From: Gammaproteobacteria bacterium | Lineage (GTDB): Bacteria; Pseudomonadota; Gammaproteobacteria; Burkholderiales; Gallionellaceae | DNA length: 64,000 nucleotides | NCBI GenBank assembly: GCA_018820925.1 | Contig: JAHJNJ010000026.1 | Location: forward strand, 53,252-117,251 | Direction of reading: 5' to 3' | In this document: piece after piece, positions 17,573 through 25,572 of the stretch | Numbering within the stretch: position 1 is the stretch's first letter | How the letters are laid out: each line of letters begins with the position of its first letter | Notes under the pieces: generated by a model | Databases searched by the model: none | What the model was told of the DNA's origin: nothing | Seen by the model: the letters and a program-made list of their open reading frames with translations, nothing else | Position numbers and translations under genes: made by a program

Positions 17573-18228
17573 ACCATCTTGATCTCCTGACGTTTGCACG
17601 CGGCAGCGCATTGAACTGGGCGCTGATCATATTTGCCGCAGGTGTGGTGCTGCGCCTGTTCGAAATCCTCGGACTGGGCCGCAAGGCCGATCTGGCCAAA
17701 CCGCGCCTCAACAGTCCCGGCAGCGGCTGGCGCACTATTTTCACGCGCACGCTACCGCCGGAAGGCATGCTGAAACGCGATCCGGTGACTTACATTGGCG
17801 GCTATGTTTTCCACTTCGGCCTGTTTATAGCGATGTTTTTTTTCGCGCCGCATATCGAATTTTTCCGCAGCATGACGGGCTTGAGCTGGGCCGGGTTGCC
17901 GAACGCGCTGGTAGACGCCTCGGTAGTCGCTGCCATCGTTGCTTTGGGCGTGTTGCTGGCGCACCGGCTCAACAACCGGGTAAAGCGCATGCTGTCCGGA
18001 TTCGGCGATTACCTGGCCTGGGCGGTGACGCTGTTGCCCTTGCTCACCGGCTACCTGGCCTACCACCACCTGTTCGTTGAATACACGCTGATGCTGGCGC
18101 TGCACCTGTTCTCGGTGGAATTGCTGCTGGTGCTGTTGCCGTTCACCAAACTATTCCACACGTTCTCGGTATTCATTTCGCGCTGGTATAACGGCGACAT
18201 CTTTGGACGCAAAGGTGTCGCATCATGA
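17569..18228 (+). CDS. isp1: Isp1 membrane cytochrome b subunit
   Basis: This 219-aa integral membrane protein resembles NarI and DsrM, with five hydrophobic helices. Histidines suitable for b-haem lie in VFHFGLF, AYHHLF and LHLFSVEL. In Isp-type (group 1e) hydrogenases it passes electrons from HynSL, through Isp2, to or from quinone. The ATG at 17569 overlaps the hynS stop. Its own stop lies within the first copy of a 66-bp repeat. Confidence 0.88.
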   Translation: MNHLDLLTFARGSALNWALIIFAAGVVLRLFEILGLGRKADLAKPRLNSPGSGWRTIFTRTLPPEGMLKRDPVTYIGGYVFHFGLFIAMFFFAPHIEFFRSMTGLSWAGLPNALVDASVVAAIVALGVLLAHRLNNRVKRMLSGFGDYLAWAVTLLPLLTGYLAYHHLFVEYTLMLALHLFSVELLLVLLPFTKLFHTFSVFISRWYNGDIFGRKGVAS

Positions 18229-18290
18229 GCAGCGATCAGGCGCCCCGCGCAGCGGGGATGAGAGCGTCCGCGAGTGATGCGGGAGGCCGA
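18225..18290 (+). repeat. 66-bp repeat, copy 1 (isp1-isp2 junction)
   Basis: This copy starts with the ATG that overlaps the isp1 stop. It contains a CCCCGC-GCA-GCGGGG palindrome and a second weak stem (TCCGC...GCGGGA). It differs from copy 2 at four of 66 positions by my count. It is read in frame as MSSDQAPRAAGMRAS... of a 74-codon open frame that spans 18225-18449 and overlaps isp2. Confidence 0.85.
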
Positions 18291-18449
18291 CACGCCAAGT
18301 GGATGAGTCGCGCTGTTCAACAAAGAGGCCAAGTCATGAGCAGCGCCCAGGGGCCCCGCACAGCGGGGATGAGAGCGTCCGCGAGTGATGCGGGAGGCCG
18401 AAGCCTGAGTCCGTTGTTAACTGCAGAAGAAATGGAGGCCGCATCATGA
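18225..18449 (+). CDS. Possible 74-codon repeat-bearing ORF
   Basis: This open frame starts at the ATG overlapping the isp1 stop and ends four bases into isp2, so it links the two genes by ATGA overlaps on both sides. It consists of two 22-residue repeats (MSSDQAPRAAGMRASASDAG.. and a near copy), a linker, and a tail SPLLTAEEMEAAS. It may be a coupling peptide or simply a palindromic element inserted in frame. I would not assign a product. Confidence 0.3.
   Translation: MSSDQAPRAAGMRASASDAGGRHAKWMSRAVQQRGQVMSSAQGPRTAGMRASASDAGGRSLSPLLTAEEMEAAS
18336..18401 (+). repeat. 66-bp repeat, copy 2 (isp1-isp2 junction)
   Basis: This copy lies 111 bp (37 codons) after copy 1, so the repeats stay in the same frame (MSSAQGPRTAGMRAS...). 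One of the four differences from copy 1 lies in the loop of the CCCCGC/GCGGGG stem, leaving the stem intact. This suggests the structure matters as much as the peptide. No other copy was seen in the window. Confidence 0.85.
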
Positions 18450-19708
18450 GCGCGACACTATCCAAAGGCATCAATTCCTTCAAGGAAATGATCGACGCAC
18501 CGGTGGCCAGTTTCTTCTCCAGTTGCGTGCATTGCGGATTGTGCGCCGAAGCCTGTCTGTTCTACACCGAAACCGGCGATCCGAAATACACCCCCATCCA
18601 CAAACTGGAACCCTTGCGCCGCGTGTGGCAGCAGGAATACACATTGCTCGGCAAGCTGGGAAAATTGCTCGGTTTGTCCAAGCCGGTTACCGATGCAGAA
18701 CTTGAGGAATGGAAGCCGCTGGTTTACGACAGCTGCACCATGTGCTCGCGCTGCGCCATGGTGTGCCCGGTGGGTAACGACATGACGTACATGATTCGCA
18801 AGATGCGAGAAGGCATGGCCGCCTCCGGCCATGCCCCGAAGGATTTGATCGGTGCAAGCACGCGTTCGGTAGAAATCGGCAGTCCGATGGGTATTCGCCT
18901 GCCAGCGGTGAAAGCGCAGATGAAGCATGTGCAGGACGATACCGGTATCGATATCCCGCTGGACAGGGTGGGTTCCGAATATATGGTGCTGATGTCTTCG
19001 ATGGAGATCATCAATTTCCCAGAATACCTGGCCGCCATCGCCAGAATCATGAAGCAGGCGGGCAAGACCTGGACGCTGTGTTCGGAAGCCTTCGAGGCCA
19101 CCAACAGCGGCATCCAGATCGGTGCATCCGACATTGCCAAAGTACTTGTGCAGCGCGTCGTCGACGGTGCGGAAAAACTCAAGGTCAAAACCGTGATCAG
19201 CCCGGAATGCGGCCATGCTTTCACCGCTCTGCGCTGGGAAGGACCCAACCTGATCGGGCGTGCCTATACTTTCGAAGTGCAGCACATTCTGGAAGTGCTG
19301 GATGAATTCCGCAGCGCTGGGTTGCTCAAGACCACCGGCTTTGAAGAAGCACGGCTTACCTTCCACGATCCCTGCCAGATCGTGCGTCGCGGCGGCCTGC
19401 TCGCGCAGCCGCGCAATCTGTTGAATATGGTGGCGAAGAACTTTGTGGACACCGCCGACCGCGGCAAGATGAACTGGTGCTGCGGCGGAGGCGGCGGAGT
19501 GAGCGCCATCGAGGAAGCCGAGCCGCTGCGCCTGCAGGCCTTCAAGGTCAAGAAGGCGCAACTGGAAGAAACCGGCGCCAAGACGCTGGTTACCGCCTGC
19601 GCCAATTGCCGCATCGTGCTGGAAGAAGGGTTGGAGCACTACCACATGAATATTCCCGTGATGGGACTGACCGAACTGATCGCCGAACACCTGACCGAAG
19701 GAGAATAG
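18446..19708 (+). CDS. isp2: Isp2, HdrD-like iron-sulfur subunit
   Basis: This 420-aa protein has two N-terminal ferredoxin motifs (CVHCGLCAEACLF near residue 28 and CTMCSRCAMVCPVG near 96). They are followed by CCG-type cysteine domains (DPCQIVRRGG and NWCCGGGGGVSAIEEAE, then TACANCR), as in HdrD, DsrK and GlpC. It is the electron-transfer partner that links the hydrogenase to Isp1 and may act at disulfide-like or quinone levels. GGAGG at 18434 precedes ATG 18446. Confidence 0.9.
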   Translation: MSATLSKGINSFKEMIDAPVASFFSSCVHCGLCAEACLFYTETGDPKYTPIHKLEPLRRVWQQEYTLLGKLGKLLGLSKPVTDAELEEWKPLVYDSCTMCSRCAMVCPVGNDMTYMIRKMREGMAASGHAPKDLIGASTRSVEIGSPMGIRLPAVKAQMKHVQDDTGIDIPLDRVGSEYMVLMSSMEIINFPEYLAAIARIMKQAGKTWTLCSEAFEATNSGIQIGASDIAKVLVQRVVDGAEKLKVKTVISPECGHAFTALRWEGPNLIGRAYTFEVQHILEVLDEFRSAGLLKTTGFEEARLTFHDPCQIVRRGGLLAQPRNLLNMVAKNFVDTADRGKMNWCCGGGGGVSAIEEAEPLRLQAFKVKKAQLEETGAKTLVTACANCRIVLEEGLEHYHMNIPVMGLTELIAEHLTEGE

Positions 19709-19711
19709 ACG

Positions 19712-20161
19712 ATGGCTATCGACAACGACAGGGATTTCAAGGCTGCTTTAAGCAAGCTTTCCAGTGATGGACAACGTCAAATCGCGGCACGTTTTGCAGA
19801 AAGCGTGCTGGTACTATGCAAGGATGCCAGAGTGAGAAATGCAATTGATGTAGCCAAACGCCCCAACATTTCCGATGACGAACTTGATAGTGCATACAAG
19901 GCGGCGAAAAAAGCCAGTGTGGACAGTTTTACCCAGTGCGGAAAAGAGTGCGACTGGAACAGTCAGGCCGGGCACTTCGTAGCACAAGCTGTACTGGCAA
20001 GCCTTGAGCCCGGAGACAGCCCGGCGTGGGATGCCGCGATGCACGCGCGTTTGGCGCGCACCAGCGAGAGCATTGCCACCGGTATCGGCACCGATAATGC
20101 GGAAACCGCAGCGCAATACCGCATTCTGGACCAATATCTTGCCGAGGAAAAAGCATCATGA
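19712..20161 (+). CDS. Hypothetical 149-aa protein in hydrogenase operon
   Basis: This all-alpha, charged, soluble protein lies between isp2 (3-bp gap) and hynL (4-bp ATGA overlap), so it is clearly an operon member. It has three cysteines: one in VLVLCKDA and a pair in FTQCGKECDWN. It also has a helix ending in the QYRILDQYLAEEK tail. I recognise no named domain. Its position suggests a structural or assembly role for this hydrogenase class. Confidence 0.75.
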   Translation: MAIDNDRDFKAALSKLSSDGQRQIAARFAESVLVLCKDARVRNAIDVAKRPNISDDELDSAYKAAKKASVDSFTQCGKECDWNSQAGHFVAQAVLASLEPGDSPAWDAAMHARLARTSESIATGIGTDNAETAAQYRILDQYLAEEKAS

Positions 20162-21927
20162 ACCAGACAACCAGCAAACGCGTCATCGTCGACCCGGTCA
20201 CCCGCATCGAAGGCCATCTGCGTATCGAAGCGGAAACCGATGCCTCGGGTCGCATCACGCGCGCCTCATCCGCCGGCACCATGGTGCGCGGTATCGAGAT
20301 CATCATGCGCGGCCGCGATCCGCGCGAAGCCTGGGCGCTGGCACAGCGCATCTGCGGCGTGTGCACGCTGGTGCACGGTCTGGCCTCGGTGCGCTCCGTT
20401 GAAAGCGCGCTGAAAATCGAGATTCCCGCCAATGCGCAACTGATCCGCAACCTGATGATTGGCGCACAATACATCCACGACCATGTGATGCACTTCTATC
20501 ACTTGCATGCGCTGGACTGGGTGGATGTGGTATCGGCACTCAAGGCCGACCCCAAGGCGACCTCGGCGCTGGCACAAAGCCTGTCCGGCTATGCCAAATC
20601 CTCGCCCGGCTATTTCAGCGATGTGCAGAAAAAGCTGAAGGGTTTCGTCGACGCAGGCCAGTTGGGAATCTTCGCCAACGGCTATTGGGGACACCCTGCC
20701 TACAGGTTGCCACCCGAAGCCAATCTCATGGCCGTAGCGCATTATCTGGATGCGCTGGCATGGCAACGCGATGTGGTTAAACTGCATGCCGTGTTCGGCG
20801 GCAAGAACCCGCATCCGATGTTCCTGGTGGGCGGCGTACCCTGTGCGATCAGTATCGACCCGAACAATCCCGGATCGCCTATGCAAGGTGCTAATTCAGG
20901 CACCGCACTCAACGTGGTCGGGCTGCAGACAGTGCAGAACGCCATCAACCAGATGCGCGAGTTCGTGGATCAGGTCTATGTACCGGATACGCTGGTTATC
21001 GCCGGGTTCTACAAGGACTGGTTCAATCAGGGCGAAGGCGTGGGCAACTTCCTCACCTTCGGCGAGTTCCCTTCCGGGGGTATGTCCGATCCGTCTTCGC
21101 ACATGATCCCTTCCGGCGTGATCCTAGATCGTGACCTGGGCAAGATACATCCCATCGACTTGAATGCAGAAAGCGAAATCCAGGAATTCGTGAGCCACGC
21201 CTGGTATGACTATTCCGTGGGCAAGGAACAGGGCCTGCATCCGTACAAGGGCGAGACAAAACTCGACTACACCGGCCCGAAACCGCCGTATGACTACCTG
21301 GATGTGGATAAGGAATATTCCTGGATGAAGTCGCCGCGCTGGAAAGGCAAAGCGGTCGAAGTCGGTCCGCTGGCGCGCGTGCTGATGCTGTATGCCTCGG
21401 GACATGAGCAAACCAAGGAACTGGTCGGCATGACACTGAAGAAACTCGACCTGCCGGTACAGGCGCTCTACTCCACCCTGGGGCGTACCGCAGCGCGCAC
21501 GCTGGAAACCAAACTCGTCGCCGATCAAATGCAAGGCTGGTACGACCAACTGGTTGCCAACATCAAGGCAGGCGACGTCAAGACCGTCAACGACACGTTG
21601 TGGGAGCCTTCAACCTGGCCGACGCATGCGCAGGGTGTCGGCGTCATGGAAGCCCCGCGCGGCGGACTGTCGCACTGGATCGTCATCGACAACCAGAAGA
21701 TTTCCAACTATCAGGCCATCGTACCGAGTACCTGGAACGCCGGTCCGCGCGATGCGCAGGGCAATCAGGGACCGTATGAAGCCGCTTTGAAGGGACACCG
21801 GCTGCAGGATGTGAAACAGCCCATTGAAATCCTGCGCACGGTGCACAGCTTCGATCCGTGCATTGCCTGTGCGGTGCATGTAACGGATCCGCACGGCGAG
21901 GAATTGGTACAGGTGAAAGTAGTCTGA
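20158..21927 (+). CDS. hynL: [NiFe] hydrogenase large subunit, Isp type
   Basis: This 589-aa catalytic subunit has both nickel-binding motifs: RICGVCTLVH near residue 62 and DPCIACAVH near the end. The tail VTDPHGEELVQVKVV after that histidine is the peptide removed by the maturation protease, so a nickel-containing precursor is expected. It oxidises H2 (or makes it) with HynS and is exported by the small-subunit Tat signal. The small-subunit type and isp1-isp2 context place it in group 1e, which is common in purple and colourless sulfur bacteria. Confidence 0.95.
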   Translation: MNQTTSKRVIVDPVTRIEGHLRIEAETDASGRITRASSAGTMVRGIEIIMRGRDPREAWALAQRICGVCTLVHGLASVRSVESALKIEIPANAQLIRNLMIGAQYIHDHVMHFYHLHALDWVDVVSALKADPKATSALAQSLSGYAKSSPGYFSDVQKKLKGFVDAGQLGIFANGYWGHPAYRLPPEANLMAVAHYLDALAWQRDVVKLHAVFGGKNPHPMFLVGGVPCAISIDPNNPGSPMQGANSGTALNVVGLQTVQNAINQMREFVDQVYVPDTLVIAGFYKDWFNQGEGVGNFLTFGEFPSGGMSDPSSHMIPSGVILDRDLGKIHPIDLNAESEIQEFVSHAWYDYSVGKEQGLHPYKGETKLDYTGPKPPYDYLDVDKEYSWMKSPRWKGKAVEVGPLARVLMLYASGHEQTKELVGMTLKKLDLPVQALYSTLGRTAARTLETKLVADQMQGWYDQLVANIKAGDVKTVNDTLWEPSTWPTHAQGVGVMEAPRGGLSHWIVIDNQKISNYQAIVPSTWNAGPRDAQGNQGPYEAALKGHRLQDVKQPIEILRTVHSFDPCIACAVHVTDPHGEELVQVKVV

Positions 21928-21948
21928 TCCCTGCTTCGCAAGCTGCCG

Positions 21949-23304
21949 TCAGCCTGGACTTGGTTCGTTGTTTCTGAGCTTGCGATACAGCGTTCGCTCG
22001 CTGATTCCCAGATGTTCCGCCAACGCTTTGCGGTCACCCTGGAAATTTTCAGTTGCCCAGGAAAGATAGCGCTTTTCCAGATTTTCCAGGGGAGCGATTT
22101 CTGCAAACGGCCTGGTTTCCAAAATCATGTTCCCGCTGCTTTTCATGGTATCCAGATAGAGATGCTGCGGTTGGATGGTGTTGCCGTCCGCCATGATCAA
22201 CGCGCGTTCAAGAATGTTGCGCAATTCCCGCACATTGCCGGGAAAATCATGTCCCATCAGGGCAGACATGGCTTCTTCGCTGAGCGTAATTTTTCGCACC
22301 GGCTCCAGATTGGTCAACAGACTATTTACCAGCATCGGCAGATCTTCTATCCGTTCACGCAGCGGCGGCAGGTGGATCGGAAAGACGTTGATGCGGAAAT
22401 ACAGATCCTGACGGAATGTGCCGTCACGCACCATTTGCGCCAGGTCGCGGTGAGTTGCGGCAACCAGCCGAAAATCGGCACGTAACGGCTCCAGACCGCC
22501 GACGCGGCGGTAGGTACCGGCTTCCATCAGTCGCAACAGTTTTACCTGGAGCGACAGCGGAATGTCGCCCACCTCGTCCAGAAACAGCGTACCGCCGCGC
22601 ACCGCTTCAACCAACCCGATCTTGCGCGCAGCAGCACCGGTGAAGGAGCCTTTTTCGTAACCGAACATTTCGCTCTCGAACAGCGTTTCAGTCAGGCCCG
22701 AACATTCCACCGCCACAAATGGCGCAGAAGCGCGCGGACTCATGTCATGAATGGCATGAGCGACCAACTCTTTGCCGGTGCCTGATTCTCCAAGCAATAA
22801 CACCGAACTTTCACGCGCGGCTACACGTTTCGCAAGCTCCAGCATGCGGTTGAATGGTCGGGAATACCCGACCATTATTCGATCATGGGCGCTTCCACGT
22901 GCATGGCGCAGAAAGTGCATCGTCTCCATAAAATAGGCGGTGTTTCCGTCATTACCCTTGACCGGCACCACCTCCACCTCCACATGCTCCCTTCCTTTCG
23001 AAGTGTGATGCACATGCAGTACACGATTGGGTTCGCCAGTCTTCATGGAGTCGCGCAGAGGACAAGTCTCCCCGGCCTGATCGCAGGGTTTGTCATAGTG
23101 ATGCGAGAGCTCGTAGCAGTAGTGTCCAAGAATTTTCCGGTTTGAGCCAAACTCCCGAAGGTAGGCGCCATTGGCGGCAATAATGCGGTATTTGCCGTCA
23201 AGCAAAATCTTGGGTTCAGTGAAGCTATCCAACAAACGAAGTGTTTCCTCCGGTATTTGGGATAAGTTATGCACGATGTCATCAGAGGCATTCATGGCAG
23301 TCAT
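21949..23304 (-). CDS. Sigma-54-dependent regulator with PAS domain
   Basis: This Fis-family activator of about 451 residues is convergent with hynL. A PAS-like sensor (residues about 15-125) contains a cysteine group, [15 protein letters not shown]...ETCPL, that could bind a metal or haem or sense redox state. The AAA+ domain has Walker A GESGTGKE, the sigma-54 contact loop GSFTGA and Walker [13 protein letters not shown] Fis-type helix-turn-helix ends the protein ([17 protein letters not shown]). The start is uncertain (ATG 23304, ATG 23295 or TTG 23328). A perfect sigma-54 promoter faces away from it at 23411. Confidence 0.92.
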   Translation of the reverse strand: MTAMNASDDIVHNLSQIPEETLRLLDSFTEPKILLDGKYRIIAANGAYLREFGSNRKILGHYCYELSHHYDKPCDQAGETCPLRDSMKTGEPNRVLHVHHTSKGREHVEVEVVPVKGNDGNTAYFMETMHFLRHARGSAHDRIMVGYSRPFNRMLELAKRVAARESSVLLLGESGTGKELVAHAIHDMSPRASAPFVAVECSGLTETLFESEMFGYEKGSFTGAAARKIGLVEAVRGGTLFLDEVGDIPLSLQVKLLRLMEAGTYRRVGGLEPLRADFRLVAATHRDLAQMVRDGTFRQDLYFRINVFPIHLPPLRERIEDLPMLVNSLLTNLEPVRKITLSEEAMSALMGHDFPGNVRELRNILERALIMADGNTIQPQHLYLDTMKSSGNMILETRPFAEIAPLENLEKRYLSWATENFQGDRKALAEHLGISERTLYRKLRNNEPSPG

Positions 23305-23410
23305 TTTATGCCATTTTTGACAGACCAATCAACCTAAATAACTTACAAATGCTCATCTAATTAATAGTATCTATATGATAAGGGGAAATATTTAAAAAAA
23401 TTTTGCCGGA

Positions 23411-23426
23411 TGGCACAGTGATTGCT
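23411..23426 (+). promoter_or_regulatory. Sigma-54 promoter, consensus match
   Basis: TGGCACAGTGATTGCT matches the sigma-54 consensus TGGCAC-N5-TTGCW at every fixed base, with the required GG-N10-GC spacing. It lies about 105 bp from the start of the divergent sigma-54 activator gene. Transcription should begin near 23437. Confidence 0.85.
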
Positions 23427-23436
23427 ATATATCACT

Positions 23437-23540
23437 CGTTGATCAACCGGCATGAAGTTGTACCGGTTGCTGACCTCCCTGATTGGACGCTCCCGTCCGT
23501 CAGTCTCAGCCTGTGGCGCAGTGCGCCGCAGGTTTTTTTT
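23437..23540 (+). ncRNA. Candidate sigma-54-driven small RNA, about 104 nt
   Basis: Between the sigma-54 start and the first terminator the RNA would form three hairpins. The first is CAACCGG (23444-23450) with CCGGTTG (23463-23469). The second is GGACG-CTCC-CGTCC (23485-23498). The third is a 9-bp stem (23511-23519 with 23523-23531) followed by eight T. No ribosome-binding site and start pair opens a credible frame in it. It is either a free-standing small RNA or an attenuated leader for the ferredoxin operon downstream. Confidence 0.45.
23511..23540 (+). terminator. Strong intrinsic terminator before ferredoxin gene
   Basis: CTGTGGCGC pairs with GCGCCGCAG (one U-G pair) around an AGT loop, and eight T follow at 23533-23540. 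It sits downstream of a promoter and upstream of a gene on the same strand, the layout of a small RNA end or an attenuator. Confidence 0.85.
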
Positions 23541-23604
23541 GGTGCTCCAGGCATGGTTCGTGCATATTGTATGCCTGACGGTTCACAGAAACACCAGGAT
23601 TTGA

Positions 23605-23868
<264 letters not shown>

Positions 23869-23898
23869 CTTGCGACACGGTCATGGAGGTATTGAGCG

Positions 23899-24318
23899 GT
23901 GAGGAATAAACAGATTATCAGGATCCTTTCCGTCATTCTTGTACTCGGGGCGGTCTATTGGTTCGGACTTCGAACCGATCCCAAGGTTGAAGTTTTAAAC
24001 CAGGCGCTCAACAACATCGGCAGCCCTGCCCTGCGCAATTTTCCATATTCATTCAGGGTGGTTCGACAGGAGGGTGAAACGGCAGTGATGGGCACACCGC
24101 GTTCGCCTGAAGTGCCGGTATATCGCATGATTGGGGCCATCTATCCCAACCTGTCCGGCAAGGCTGCAAACGATCCGGATTTCGTCGCAGCAGAAAAAGA
24201 ATTGGCACAAATTCAGTCCGAAGCACGCAAGATTGTTCTCGATCAGCCCGGTATCACCAGCGTGAAATGGGAACTCGATCGGAACTGGCTGATAGCACAC
24301 AACATACAGATTAATTGA
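23899..24318 (+). CDS. Membrane-anchored hypothetical protein
   Basis: This 139-aa protein has a single N-terminal hydrophobic segment (IIRILSVILVLGAVYWFGL, residues about 5-23) and a soluble domain, probably periplasmic, with no cysteine. The start is GTG 23899 with GGAGG eight to nine bases upstream. It follows the ferredoxin by 30 bp on the same strand. I do not recognise a family. Confidence 0.65.
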   Translation: MRNKQIIRILSVILVLGAVYWFGLRTDPKVEVLNQALNNIGSPALRNFPYSFRVVRQEGETAVMGTPRSPEVPVYRMIGAIYPNLSGKAANDPDFVAAEKELAQIQSEARKIVLDQPGITSVKWELDRNWLIAHNIQIN

Positions 24319-24468
24319 GCCGCAAAGAGCTCGAACAATAATAAGAAATTAGGAGGACCTCAAATTCCTTGTTTGCAGATCGATCTGACATCGAAGCTGC
24401 AGCACATGATTCTTCGGTCCAAGTTGATGGTTGTATTTCCAGGTTAACTGACGCAAAGGAACCAAATC

Positions 24469-24858
24469 ATGAAAATCGCCGTTACCAGCCAGAACTTCAA
24501 AAATGTGACCGGCCATGCCGGAAAAAGCCGCCGCTTCATTATTTACGATGTCGGCACCCCTTGTGATGTTCCGGAGGTGGTGTGGCTCGATCTTCCCATG
24601 GAAATGTCTATCCATGAATTTTCCGGCGGCAAGCACCCGCTGGACGACATGGATGTGATTCTGACGGCGAGTGCCGGCCGGGAGTTCATTGCAAAATTGG
24701 CACAACGCGGCGTGCAGGTCATTACCTGTGCCGAGAGCGACCCGCGCAAGGCGGTACGGGATTATCTTTTGGGTGAGGTCAAGCCCGCCGCTCCGCATGA
24801 TTTCAAAGAGCATGAGCGGTTCGAATCGGCTTTCGGGAGTTGTTGTTGCAGTTGTTAG
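24469..24858 (+). CDS. NifX/NifB-like cofactor-binding domain protein
   Basis: This 129-aa protein has the dinitrogenase iron-molybdenum-cofactor-binding fold (MKIAVTSQN start, GHAGKSRRFIIYDV, a central ILTASAGREFIAKLAQRGVQVI strand-helix pair). Family members bind metal-sulfur clusters during assembly or transport. Its C-terminus ends FGSCCCSC, an uncommon four-cysteine tail that could bind a metal or cluster. No nif gene is nearby, so nitrogenase work is unlikely; a role with the iron-sulfur or haem enzymes around it is inferred. AAGGA precedes ATG 24469. Confidence 0.8.
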   Translation: MKIAVTSQNFKNVTGHAGKSRRFIIYDVGTPCDVPEVVWLDLPMEMSIHEFSGGKHPLDDMDVILTASAGREFIAKLAQRGVQVITCAESDPRKAVRDYLLGEVKPAAPHDFKEHERFESAFGSCCCSC

Positions 24859-24963
24859 TATTTTCGATTGGCCCATCGGGAGTTGAAGCAGAAGCAGTTT
24901 GTTGTATAGTGGATTTTTCGTTGTAAAAAATATTATAGATATTCATTTGGGGAGATTTACAAA

Positions 24964-25512
24964 ATGTTAAAGGTCGTTGGCGGTTTTTTCGCGGGTATCG
25001 TCGTTGTCATGCTGCTCGTTTACAACTTTGCGGGCAGTTTGATGTTCAGGGAGATTCCAAGCCCATTCGGCGTGGAAGAGACGGTCGCGCGCATCCAGCA
25101 GAACATCCAGAATGCCGGAAACGGTTGGGCGCTGTCCGGCCTGCGCAATGCGGCCAAGCCCATCGAGATGGACGGGGGCAACGTGCTGCCCGTGCTGATG
25201 ATAGAGGCCTGCAGCACCCGGTATTCCGGCCCCATCCTCAAGGAAGATTCGCTGCGTTTCCTCTCCAACCTGATGCCCTGCAAGATTTCGGTGTACAAGA
25301 AGAACGACGGCAAGACCTACATCGGCATGATGAATGCGGAACTGATCGGCAGCCTGTTCGGCTCCATGGTTGGCGGCATCATGAAAAAAGTCTCCGCTGA
25401 CCAGGCCAAGTTCATTGTGTTCGATGCGAGCAAGCCCGCACCTGCAATGATCAAGGGGACGCCAGGCGCTGCCAGCGGCGGTTCCGGTGCCGCTGCAGAC
25501 GGTGGTTGTTAA
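24964..25512 (+). CDS. DUF302 domain membrane-anchored protein
   Basis: This 182-aa protein has an N-terminal membrane helix (residues about 4-24) followed by a DUF302-like domain (ETVARIQQNIQNAGNGWALSG start, IEAC...YSGPIL, MPCKISVYKKNDGKTYIGMMN). The tail is low-complexity Gly/Ala/Ser and ends in GGC. GGGGAG precedes ATG 24964. DUF302 proteins are often next to redox or sulfur genes, but their activity is unknown. It lies 60 bp before the octaheme cytochrome gene. Confidence 0.8.
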   Translation: MLKVVGGFFAGIVVVMLLVYNFAGSLMFREIPSPFGVEETVARIQQNIQNAGNGWALSGLRNAAKPIEMDGGNVLPVLMIEACSTRYSGPILKEDSLRFLSNLMPCKISVYKKNDGKTYIGMMNAELIGSLFGSMVGGIMKKVSADQAKFIVFDASKPAPAMIKGTPGAASGGSGAAADGGC

Positions 25513-25572
25513 TTCAACCATTCTTGCGTGTAACCATACCGTATCTACGCCCAGTTCATTCAAGGTGACATT

